Shown here: in pieces, positions 7,703 through 14,679 of the stretch | Numbering within the stretch: position 1 is the stretch's first letter | Layout: each line of letters starts with the position of its first letter | Source of the DNA: UBA1259 sp964453915 | GTDB lineage: Bacteria; Bacillota; Clostridia; Christensenellales; Borkfalkiaceae | Assembly (NCBI GenBank): GCA_964453915.1 | Contig: CAYVPW010000014.1 | Coordinates: 1-31,386 of the forward strand | Direction of reading: 5' to 3' | Length of the DNA stretch: 31,386 nucleotides | Notes under the pieces: generated by a model | The model's database searches: none | The model's input: only the letters and a program-made list of their open reading frames with translations | What the model was told of the DNA's origin: nothing | Position numbers and translations under genes: made by a program

Positions 7703-8341
7703 ATGAAAGAATATAAAAACGTTCACATTTTAGATCACCCGCTTATAAAACATAAACTTGCTATAATAAGGGACAAAAACACAAACACCAAAATGTTTAG
7801 AGAAGTAATAAGCGAAATTGCAACGCTTATGGCTTACGAAAGTTTTAAGGACGTTCCCACTCAAGAGATAGAAGTGGAAACCCCGTTAGAAAAAGTTAAA
7901 CAAACGGTTGTAAAAGAAAACTCCATTGCGATAGTTCCTATTCTTCGTGCAGGTTTGGGTATGGTTGACGGGGTGTTGACATTGTTCCCTGCGGCAAAAG
8001 TAGGGCATATAGGCTTATACAGAAACGAAGAAACATTAGAACCTTGCGAATATTATTGCAAACTTCCCGCTAATATAGAAGATAAGGTTGTAATGGTTGT
8101 AGATCCCATGCTTGCTACCGGCGGAAGTGCTGTAGACGCTGTTAAAATGCTTAAAAAGCACGGTTGTAAAAACATAAAACTTATGTTTGTAATTGCCGCA
8201 CCAGCAGGCGTAGAAAAACTTGCGGAGGCTTATCCGGACGTAGAAATTTATATTGCTACTTTAGATAGATGCTTAAACGAGCACGGATATATTCTTCCCG
8301 GTTTAGGCGATGCCGGAGACAGAATTTTCGGCACCAAATAG
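7703..8341 (+). CDS. upp: Uracil phosphoribosyltransferase (Upp)
   Basis: Salvages uracil to UMP using PRPP. The 212-residue protein has the expected length (about 209) and the PRPP-binding motif VVDPMLATGGS at about residues 132-142. The conserved ILRAGLGMVDG block and the C-terminal GLGDAGDR uracil-binding motif are also present. The frame is open from a GTG at 7682, but the ATG at 7703 has AAAGGAG just before it and gives the usual N-terminus. It follows the permease gene and is closed by a terminator at 8357-8388, forming a uracil uptake and salvage unit. Confidence 0.96.
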   Translation: MKEYKNVHILDHPLIKHKLAIIRDKNTNTKMFREVISEIATLMAYESFKDVPTQEIEVETPLEKVKQTVVKENSIAIVPILRAGLGMVDGVLTLFPAAKVGHIGLYRNEETLEPCEYYCKLPANIEDKVVMVVDPMLATGGSAVDAVKMLKKHGCKNIKLMFVIAAPAGVEKLAEAYPDVEIYIATLDRCLNEHGYILPGLGDAGDRIFGTK

Positions 8342-8356
8342 GTTAATAAAACATAT

Positions 8357-8388
8357 AAAAATCGCTTTTGTAGTAAGAGCGGTTTTTT
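8357..8388 (+). terminator. Intrinsic terminator after upp
   Basis: AAAAATCGCT (8357-8366) pairs with AGCGGTTTTT (8378-8387), including one T-G pair, around an 11-base loop; the right arm ends in six T (8383-8388). Confidence 0.75.
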
Positions 8389-8412
8389 AGTGCTTAAAAT
8401 TACGATTAGTAC

Positions 8413-8441
8413 TTGACGATTGAGTCGGTTTGTATTATAAT
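8413..8441 (+). promoter_or_regulatory. Strong predicted sigma-A promoter of the PHP-SDR-aldolase operon
   Basis: TTGACG (8413-8418), a 17-base spacer and a perfect TATAAT (8436-8441). The expected start is near 8448, giving a leader of about 210 nt before the ATG at 8659. Confidence 0.8.
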
Positions 8442-8453
8442 TTATAGGAAATT

Positions 8454-8638
8454 GATAATTTTGTCGCTAGGCGCAAAATTATCCGGCAAAACTAAAAAAG
8501 TTTTGCCACAAAACCTAAACGGTTTTGTGATTTCTAAATTGAATTGCCGTCGAGCACGCGTTCTTGCAAGCAAACGCTAGGTTATTGTAAAAGTGCAATT
8601 CACAGTTTAACGTGGTATTAACTACTTTGTAGTTTAAT
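8454..8638 (+). ncRNA. Highly structured leader RNA of unknown class
   Basis: This 317-base gap between genes (8342-8658) holds the upp terminator, the promoter at 8413-8441 and a leader dense in perfect hairpins. H1: GATAATTTTG/CAAAATTATC (8454-8463 with 8474-8483). H2: GGCAAAACT/AGTTTTGCC (8485-8493 with 8499-8507, loop AAAAA). H3: CACAAAACC/GGTTTTGTG (8507-8515 with 8521-8529, loop TAAAC), directly abutting H2. H4: GAATTGC/GCAATTC (8540-8546 with 8594-8600), enclosing a GCGT-TTGC/GCAA-ACGC arm. H5: ATTAACTAC/GTAGTTTAAT (8617-8625 with 8629-8638, one bulged T), ending just before the AAGGGAG ribosome site. The CAAAAC and GTTTTG arms of H1-H3 are interchangeable, so alternative folds are possible. 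I do not recognise it as a known riboswitch, T-box or 6S RNA. No T tract follows, so it is probably a regulatory 5' leader and not a free RNA. Confidence 0.55.
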
Positions 8639-8658
8639 TTGATAAGGGAGAAAACTTA

Positions 8659-9933
8659 ATGAACAGCGATTTATCGGGGCTAAACGCTAAAACGGCGGAA
8701 GAGCGTCTTTTTGCGTTAGCGGAAATTCTAAAAAAAGAAACTCTACAAGATAAACCGGAAAAAAGAGAAAACGACGCAAACAATCATATTCACACTATAT
8801 ATTCGTTTTCGCCTTATTCACCCACGATGGCGGCTTATAAAGCGTACAAAGCGGGGCTTACAAGCGCGGGTATAATGGATCACGATTCTTTATCCGGAGC
8901 GATGGAGTTTCACACGGCGTGCAAAATGCTTGGAATAGGCGCTACTTGCGGTGTTGAAGTGCGTGCAAAATTCGATAGAGGGTTCGGTAGAATAAACCAC
9001 CCTGATCAAAATGATTGCATATATATGGCTGCACACGGTATTCCGGCACAAAACATAGAAGCGTTTAACGAGTATTTAAGTACTTTCCGCATAAACAGGA
9101 ACAAAAGAACTGAAAAGATGTGCAGGATTATATCCGATAGGTTTTCTAAATTCGGAATTACTTTAGACTTTAAAAAAGAGGTAATGCCTATTTCGGAAGC
9201 GGGTGAGGGCGGAAGTATAACGGAACGTCATCTTTTATATGCGCTTGCTGGCAAGTTAGAAAACGCTTTCGGGCGTGGCGAAAGGTTGATTTCTTTTTTA
9301 GAAAACGATTTAAATCTTGCCGTTTCCGAAAAGATAAAAGGATATTTATCCGATAGCGACAACGAGAACTTTTTATACGACCTTTTGGGCGTGTTAAAAG
9401 CAGACACGGCATTTTTCTACATAGATGCCGATAGCGAAATGCCTAATGCGGAAGATTTTGTTAAAAAGGCGAAAGAATTCGGTGCTATTCCCGCATACGC
9501 ATATTTAGGGGACGTGGGACAATCCGTCACGGGGGATAAAAAACCGCAAAAATTTGAAGACGATTATTTGCCCGAACTGATTGAAGAGATAAAAAAGATA
9601 GGTATTCAAGCTGTTGCTTATATGCCTACCAGAAACAAGCCCGAGCAGTTAGAAAGGCTTATGGGGTATTGCAAACAAGCGGATTTGTTCGAGATAAGCG
9701 GAGAGGATATAAATTCACCCAGACAGCGTTTTGAGTGTGCCGCTTTGGCAGACGAAAGATATTCTCATTTAATTGATTCCACTTGGGCGTTGATAGGGCA
9801 CGAATATATTTCGACAGTAAACGGTATAAAAGAAGGTATGTTTTCTGCCGAAACCGTAAACAGGTATCCGAGTTTAGAAGAAAGAATAAAAGTTTTTGCT
9901 AAAATCGGTAGAGAGAGCGTAGGGAAAAGATAA
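8659..9933 (+). CDS. PHP-domain metal-dependent phosphoesterase-like protein
   Basis: Predicted metal-dependent hydrolase of the polymerase-and-histidinol-phosphatase (PHP) superfamily, cytoplasmic. The 424-residue protein has the HIH motif (His43, His45), a DHD motif (74-76) and a GVE motif (Glu100), all typical metal ligands of PHP hydrolases. A long middle region (about 105-280) separates these from a C-terminal part with GDINSPR-like and GHEY segments that may complete the metal site. Its substrate is unknown. Leading an operon with an SrlD-like dehydrogenase and class II aldolases, it could hydrolyse a sugar phosphate, but this is inference from position. The ATG at 8659 follows AAGGGAG and the structured leader. 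The next gene starts 52 bases downstream. Confidence 0.8.
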   Translation: MNSDLSGLNAKTAEERLFALAEILKKETLQDKPEKRENDANNHIHTIYSFSPYSPTMAAYKAYKAGLTSAGIMDHDSLSGAMEFHTACKMLGIGATCGVEVRAKFDRGFGRINHPDQNDCIYMAAHGIPAQNIEAFNEYLSTFRINRNKRTEKMCRIISDRFSKFGITLDFKKEVMPISEAGEGGSITERHLLYALAGKLENAFGRGERLISFLENDLNLAVSEKIKGYLSDSDNENFLYDLLGVLKADTAFFYIDADSEMPNAEDFVKKAKEFGAIPAYAYLGDVGQSVTGDKKPQKFEDDYLPELIEEIKKIGIQAVAYMPTRNKPEQLERLMGYCKQADLFEISGEDINSPRQRFECAALADERYSHLIDSTWALIGHEYISTVNGIKEGMFSAETVNRYPSLEERIKVFAKIGRESVGKR

Positions 9934-9985
9934 ACGCTAAATAAGGTAAAAATTATAATATATAAAATAAGGTAGGAAAAAAATT

Positions 9986-10762
9986 ATGGGTTTAATCGAC
10001 TTAAAAGGAAAGGTGGCGGTAGTCACCGGCGCAAGCCAAGGATTAGGCGAGGCACTTGCAATCCGTTTGGATAAAGAAGGTTGCAAAGTTGCCGTTTGCG
10101 ATATCAATTACGAAGGTGCAAAATCCGTTGCGGACAAACTTTTGGACGGAATTGCGATTTCCGTTGACGTAACGAAATTCGATCAGTGTGAACAAGCGGC
10201 TAAAACAGTTTTAGATAAGTGGGGCAAGGTAGACGTTTTGGTTTCTAATGCGGCTATAGTAAAGAGCGGTGATATATACTCTTTATCTCCCGAAGCGTTT
10301 AAGCTTGTCACGGATATCAACCTTAACGGATATTTTAACGTTGTAAAAGCGTTTGCGCCTTCTATGTTAGAAAGAAAGAGCGGCAGCATTATACAAATCA
10401 ACAGTAAATCCGGTAGAAAGGGCAGCTATAAAAACGGTGCTTACGCTTCTAGTAAATTCGGCGGCGTGGGGCTTACTCAAAGTTTGGCGTTGGAATTTGC
10501 AGAATCGGGTGTAAGGGTAAACTGCATATGCCCCGGAAACCTTTTGAACTCTCCGCTTTGGGTTAACAGTTTATTTAAACAATATGCTAGAAATCAAAAC
10601 ACTACCGAAGAGGCAATAAGAGAAAAATACATAAATCAAGTACCAATGAAACGTTCTTGCGAATTTATTGATATAGAAAACGCTTTGGTTTTCCTTGCAT
10701 CAGATTATTCTTCTTATATGACGGGGCAAGCGATAAACGTTACGGGCGGACAACAAATGTAA
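9986..10762 (+). CDS. Short-chain dehydrogenase, sorbitol-6-phosphate 2-dehydrogenase (SrlD) like
   Basis: NAD(P)-dependent oxidoreductase of the classical SDR family, 258 residues. The cofactor motif TGASQGLG is at 14-21, NAA at 88-90, Ser140/Ser142 lie in INSKSG, and Tyr153 and Lys157 form YASSK. The stretch INSKSGRKGS, the segment FGGVGLTQSLALEFAE, the GNLLNSPLW region, PMKRSCEF and the C-terminal INVTGGQQM closely follow E. coli SrlD as I recall it. Sorbitol-6-phosphate to fructose-6-phosphate, or a related polyol phosphate, is therefore the best guess. It sits 49 bases before a tandem class II aldolase gene. In some bacteria an SDR and a class II aldolase are fused in one RhaD-type protein, and here comparable parts are separate genes. 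Substrate assignment is uncertain. Confidence 0.88.
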   Translation: MGLIDLKGKVAVVTGASQGLGEALAIRLDKEGCKVAVCDINYEGAKSVADKLLDGIAISVDVTKFDQCEQAAKTVLDKWGKVDVLVSNAAIVKSGDIYSLSPEAFKLVTDINLNGYFNVVKAFAPSMLERKSGSIIQINSKSGRKGSYKNGAYASSKFGGVGLTQSLALEFAESGVRVNCICPGNLLNSPLWVNSLFKQYARNQNTTEEAIREKYINQVPMKRSCEFIDIENALVFLASDYSSYMTGQAINVTGGQQM

Positions 10763-10811
10763 GTTAAGTAGACAATGGGGAAAATGAAATATTTTTATAG
10801 GAGTTTTTTGT

Positions 10812-12101
10812 ATGAACTTTAACTTAATGCATCCGGCAGAACAAATTGTTTTGCTAATCAACAGAGTGTACCAAAGAGGGCTTACCACCACTTCGGGCGG
10901 AAACTTATCTATATTGGACAGCGAAGGAAACATTTGGATTACACCTTCGGGAATAGATAAGGGTTCTCTCACTCCTTCCGATATTTGTAAGGTATTACCG
11001 GACGGAACGGTAATAGGAAAGTATAAACCCAGCGTGGAACTTCCTTTCCATAAACTAGTTTATCAAACCAGACCGGACGTATCCGCTGTTTTGCACGCGC
11101 ACCCGCCGGCATTAGTAAGCTATAGCCTTATTCGTGAAATACCTAAGGCAAACATTATTCCTACCGTTTCTATGTACTGCGGTAGAATTGGTATTGCTAA
11201 ATACGAAGTTCCCGGAAGCGACGCTTTGGCACAAAGAATAGTTGCTGAAATCAAAAAGGGTATAGACGTTGTCGTTATGGAAAACCACGGCGTTATTACT
11301 TGCGCAAACAGTTTGTTTGAAGCGTTTAAGCGTTTTGAAACTTTCAACTTCTCTGCAGACGTTGGTATTATTGCTTCTACGCTCGGCACTCCCGAAGTGT
11401 TATCCGAAGAGCAAATTTCCGTATACAAGAGAAAGGGAGAAAATTCTTTAAGCGAATTTATTCCTACTACTCACAGTTCTGACGAAAGAAGATTGAGAAA
11501 AGAAATTTGCACGCTTATGCACAGGTCTTATGACCAACAACTTTTCACCAGTACGCAAGGTACTTTCTCCGTAAGACTTTCTAAGGACAGTTTCCTTATC
11601 ACTCCTTACGGCGTGGATAGAAAATATATAGAACCGGAAGATATCGTTAGAATAGACGGTGATTATAAAGAAGCGGGAAAAACGCCCAGCCGTTCTGTAG
11701 ATATGCACAAATTGATATATAAAGAACACCCCGAAATCAACGCTATCACCGTTGCACAACCTAAGCACGTTATGGCTTTCGGCGTGACGCATACTCCTAT
11801 AGATAGCTTGACTATTCCGGAATCTTATATTGCAATGAGAGACGTTGTTAGAGTGCCTTTCGGAACGAATATTACCGCTCCGGAAAAGATTTCTGCTGCA
11901 ATTTCCGATCATTCACCCGTTGTTTTGATAGAAAACGACAGCGTAATCAGTACCGGCAATTCACTTATCAACGCATTTGACAAGTTGGAAGTTGCGGAAT
12001 TTACCGCAAACACCATTATTCATGCGAATATGATAGGTAATATTGTTAAGATTAGTGATAAAGAAGTGGAAGAAATCAATAAGGCTTTCAATCTTAAATA
12101 A
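10812..12101 (+). CDS. Tandem class II aldolase/adducin-domain protein, second domain degenerate
   Basis: A 429-residue protein made of two class II aldolase/adducin folds. The N-terminal copy (about 1-205) has a complete zinc-type site: Glu76 in SVELPFH, His95 and His97 in LHAHPP, and His159 in ENHGV, matching the FucA/RhaD pattern, so it probably does retro-aldol cleavage or decarboxylation of a sugar phosphate. The C-terminal copy (about 222-405) keeps the fold signatures but reads TVAQP in place of LHAHP and IENDS in place of MENHG, so all three metal His are lost (Val314, Gln316, Asp376). It probably serves a structural, regulatory or substrate-binding role. An AGGAG site precedes the ATG. 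A weak terminator-like hairpin at 12114-12146 separates it from the next aldolase gene. I do not know the substrate. Confidence 0.85.
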   Translation: MNFNLMHPAEQIVLLINRVYQRGLTTTSGGNLSILDSEGNIWITPSGIDKGSLTPSDICKVLPDGTVIGKYKPSVELPFHKLVYQTRPDVSAVLHAHPPALVSYSLIREIPKANIIPTVSMYCGRIGIAKYEVPGSDALAQRIVAEIKKGIDVVVMENHGVITCANSLFEAFKRFETFNFSADVGIIASTLGTPEVLSEEQISVYKRKGENSLSEFIPTTHSSDERRLRKEICTLMHRSYDQQLFTSTQGTFSVRLSKDSFLITPYGVDRKYIEPEDIVRIDGDYKEAGKTPSRSVDMHKLIYKEHPEINAITVAQPKHVMAFGVTHTPIDSLTIPESYIAMRDVVRVPFGTNITAPEKISAAISDHSPVVLIENDSVISTGNSLINAFDKLEVAEFTANTIIHANMIGNIVKISDKEVEEINKAFNLK

Positions 12102-12113
12102 TGTAAAACACGT

Positions 12114-12146
12114 AAATACGGCTTTTTGTTTAAAGAGCCGTATTTT
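12114..12146 (+). terminator. Hairpin between the two aldolase genes, weak terminator or processing site
   Basis: AAATACGGCT (12114-12123) is perfectly complementary to AGCCGTATTT (12136-12145), loop of 12, followed by only a short T run (12143-12146) and an A/T-rich stretch. It may lower expression of the downstream aldolase relative to the upstream genes. Confidence 0.5.
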
Positions 12147-12178
12147 CAAATATTTTTAATAAGGATAAGGGAAAAAAA

Positions 12179-13207
12179 ATGAATCAAACTATTAAGGACT
12201 TAGTGGATTTGTCCGCTTATGCGGGCAATCGTGTGGACTACACGCAAGGCGGCGGCGGAAATACTTCCGTTAAAGATTACGACAAAGGCGTAATGTTTAT
12301 AAAGGCTTCCGGCTATAAACTAAAAGATATCACGGCAAACAATGCGTTTGTTGCGGTAAATCAAAAAAAGATTGCAGAGTATTATAATTCCGTTGACGTT
12401 TCTGTAGAAAAAGACTACGAAAAGGAGAGTGCGGAATTATCTAAAAGCGCAATCATTCCCACGGAAGGCGTTCCGTTACTTAGACCAAGTGTAGAGGTGG
12501 GCTTTCACGCAATACTAAAAAAATACGTTGTGCATACTCATTCGGTATATGCAAATATTTTAACGTGTGCGGAAAGCGGAGAAAGTATTGCAAACGAGTT
12601 GTTAAAAAACGAAGACTACGGTTTTATTTTCTTGCCGTACATAAACCCCGGTTTTGAACTTACGTTGGCAATGAAAAAAGAGATTGAAAACTACGTTAAA
12701 AAAACTGGTAAATATCCCGAAGTGATTTTTATGAAAAATCACGGTTTAGTCGTAAGCGGAGATTGCTTAGAAAGAGTTGAAGAAGTGAACACCGAAGTGA
12801 ACGAGATAATAAGAAAACATTTTGGTTTAGAAGACAATTTCAAAACGATAAGCCTTACAAAATCTCCCACGGGGTATATTTCGGATACGCACGTTGTAAA
12901 ATCTTTTATTGCCGAAAACGAACTGGATAAAGAGTTTTTGGATAAGTATCCGCTTTATCCGGACCAACTTGTTTACCTAAATAATATCTTGGCTAATTCT
13001 CCGGATACTCTTGTAGTAAACAAAGGCAAGGTTTACTATAATACGGACGAAAAACAAGCCACTACCTTAGACGAAACGCTTGCCGCTTATCTGTTCGTTA
13101 TGACGGTGCTTAAAAACAATAAGTTAAAAGTTTCCGTAATGAACGAAAAAGAAGTAGGTTTTATAAACGGATGGGAAGCGGAAAAATACCGCCGTTCCGT
13201 TAAATAA
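12179..13207 (+). CDS. Class II aldolase/adducin family protein (RhaD-type N-domain)
   Basis: A 342-residue class II aldolase-like protein. The signatures GGGGNTSVK (24-32) and FIKASGYKLKD (40-50), Glu106 in SVEVGFH, His119 and His121 in VVHTHS, and His188 in MKNHGLV make a full metal site. The layout matches the aldolase half of RhaD-type bifunctional aldolase/short-chain dehydrogenase proteins, but the SDR half is absent and an SDR lies separately upstream. The extra residues after about 230 form a C-terminal extension (YPLYPDQLVY onward) also seen in that group. It ends the first operon: a strong terminator follows at 13213-13260. The actual substrate is unknown; a ketose-1-phosphate or a 3-oxo sugar acid phosphate are both plausible. 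Confidence 0.85.
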   Translation: MNQTIKDLVDLSAYAGNRVDYTQGGGGNTSVKDYDKGVMFIKASGYKLKDITANNAFVAVNQKKIAEYYNSVDVSVEKDYEKESAELSKSAIIPTEGVPLLRPSVEVGFHAILKKYVVHTHSVYANILTCAESGESIANELLKNEDYGFIFLPYINPGFELTLAMKKEIENYVKKTGKYPEVIFMKNHGLVVSGDCLERVEEVNTEVNEIIRKHFGLEDNFKTISLTKSPTGYISDTHVVKSFIAENELDKEFLDKYPLYPDQLVYLNNILANSPDTLVVNKGKVYYNTDEKQATTLDETLAAYLFVMTVLKNNKLKVSVMNEKEVGFINGWEAEKYRRSVK

Positions 13208-13212
13208 TAAGA

Positions 13213-13260
13213 CAAACGTTTTTTAACCCCTTTCCTTAAACGGGAAGGGGTTTTCGTTTG
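13213..13260 (+). terminator. Intrinsic terminator closing the aldolase operon
   Basis: AACCCCTTTCC (13225-13235) pairs with GGGAAGGGGTT (13242-13252), with one T-G pair, and is followed by TTTT. An outer CAAACG/CGTTTG pair (13213-13218 with 13255-13260) could extend the stem. Confidence 0.8.
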
Positions 13261-13315
13261 CCATTTTTTGATAAAAAAAGATTAAAAAATAAGGGGTGAT
13301 TTTTTTATTTTGGTA

Positions 13316-13344
13316 TTGAAAGTATAAATTTTGTATGGTATAAT
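13316..13344 (+). promoter_or_regulatory. Strong predicted promoter of the dehydrogenase-complex operon
   Basis: TTGAAA (13316-13321), a 17-base spacer and a perfect TATAAT (13339-13344), with an extended TGG immediately before the -10. It starts a new unit directly after the terminator. Confidence 0.8.
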
Positions 13345-13380
13345 TATCAAAGTATAATTAATATAGGGAGAATTTTAAAT

Positions 13381-14652
13381 ATGAAGACAAAAGCGGTAAG
13401 ACTTTACGGCGTAAACGACCTTCGTTTAGAAGAGTTTGAACTTCCCGAAATAAAGGAAGACGAAATACTTGCAAGAGTTGTTTCTGACAGTATATGTATG
13501 TCGTCTTTTAAGGCGGCGGAACAAGGAAAAAACCATAAAAGAGTTCCCGATGATATAGACGTAAATCCCGTAATAATCGGTCACGAATTTTGCGGAGATA
13601 TAGTTAAGGTCGGCGCAAAATGGAAAGATAAATATAAAGAAGGCGGTAAATTCGGTATTCAGCCTGCGATAAATTATAAGCCTTGTATGAACGGCTTGGG
13701 TTCTCCCGGGTATTCTTATCAATACATCGGTGGGGACGCAACTTACGTTATTATCCCCAACGAAGTTATGGAAAAAGATTGCTTAATTTCTTACGACGGC
13801 GATAGTTATTTTAAGGCTTCTTTGGCAGAACCCGTATCTTGTATAATTGCCGGTTATCACGAAAATTACCACAGTAGATACGATAATCACACTCACGAAA
13901 TGGGTATAAAAGAAGGCGGTTCTGTTGCGATTTTGGCAGGCGTTGGCCCTATGGGACTTGGTGCTGTGGATTATGGTATTCACTGTGACAGAAAACCTTC
14001 TTTGATGGTTGTCACGGATATAGATCAAGCACGGCTTGACAGAGCGGCTTCTATTTTAACAGTGGAAGAAGCGGCTAAAAACGGCGTAAAATTAGTATAC
14101 GTTAACACCTCTAAGGTAGAAGACCCCGTTGCTTACATAAAAGGCATAAACGGCGGCAAGGGATTTGACGACGTGTTTGTATACGCTCCCGTTTCGGCGT
14201 TGGTAGAACAGGGAGATGCGCTTTTGGGCGACGGAGGGTGCTTAAACTTTTTTGCAGGTCCTATGAAAAACGATTTTTCTGCAAAGTTTAATTTTTACGA
14301 CGTGCACTATGCTTTCCATCGCATTACGGGAACAAGCGGCGGAAATACGGACGATATGAGAGAAGCGTTAAAACTTTCCGGAGAAGGAAGAATAAATCCT
14401 TCTATAATGATTTCTCACGTTGGCGGGTTAGACAGCGTGGTAGAAACAACGCTTAACCTTCCCAATATAAAAGGCGCAAAGAAACTTGTTTATACGCAAA
14501 TCAAAATGCCGATGACGGCTATTGCCGATTTTGAAGAATTAGGAAAAACGGATAAATTCTTTGCGGATTTAGATGCTATTTGTAAAAAACACGATGGTAT
14601 TTGGTCCGACGAGGCTGAAAAGTACATTTTATCACATGCCGAAAAAATTTAG
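13381..14652 (+). CDS. Zinc-type alcohol dehydrogenase family protein, L-sorbose-1-phosphate reductase (SorE) like
   Basis: Medium-chain dehydrogenase of 423 residues. Likely catalytic zinc ligands are Cys39, His68-Glu69 in GHEFCG and Glu150 in AEPVSC. The four-cysteine structural zinc lobe of ordinary alcohol dehydrogenases is absent. A Rossmann dinucleotide motif, GVGPMG, lies at about 187-192. The sequence resembles a clostridial group annotated as L-sorbose-1-phosphate reductase (SorE), which converts L-sorbose-1-phosphate to glucitol-6-phosphate. The similarity is recalled, not computed. It heads the operon that encodes the E2, E3 and E1 subunits, 27 bases upstream of E2, which suggests that it feeds or balances redox for that complex. 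AGGGAG precedes the ATG. The precise substrate is open. Confidence 0.82.
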   Translation: MKTKAVRLYGVNDLRLEEFELPEIKEDEILARVVSDSICMSSFKAAEQGKNHKRVPDDIDVNPVIIGHEFCGDIVKVGAKWKDKYKEGGKFGIQPAINYKPCMNGLGSPGYSYQYIGGDATYVIIPNEVMEKDCLISYDGDSYFKASLAEPVSCIIAGYHENYHSRYDNHTHEMGIKEGGSVAILAGVGPMGLGAVDYGIHCDRKPSLMVVTDIDQARLDRAASILTVEEAAKNGVKLVYVNTSKVEDPVAYIKGINGGKGFDDVFVYAPVSALVEQGDALLGDGGCLNFFAGPMKNDFSAKFNFYDVHYAFHRITGTSGGNTDDMREALKLSGEGRINPSIMISHVGGLDSVVETTLNLPNIKGAKKLVYTQIKMPMTAIADFEELGKTDKFFADLDAICKKHDGIWSDEAEKYILSHAEKI

Positions 14653-14679
14653 AAATATTGATAAGGAGAAACACGTTTT

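Noticed and set aside
6017..8581. The heptamer CGCTAGG occurs at 6017-6023, 8465-8471 and 8575-8581, all in leader regions, and looked like a shared regulatory motif.
   Set aside because: The same heptamer also appears inside coding sequence of the E1 gene (near 18358 and 19725) as ordinary Leu-Gly codons, so it is not specific to leaders.
8454..8638. Considered TPP, SAM, FMN, glycine, purine, c-di-GMP, T-box and 6S RNA for the structured leader.
   Set aside because: None of their core sequence motifs (for example CTGAGA, AGGGTGGNACCGCG, or the FMN box) is present, and tandem simple hairpins do not match the 6S shape.
11448..11912. A 154-codon minus-strand frame inside the tandem aldolase gene.
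   Set aside because: Composition rich in Arg, Ser and Phe and opposite to a conserved domain; a shadow frame.
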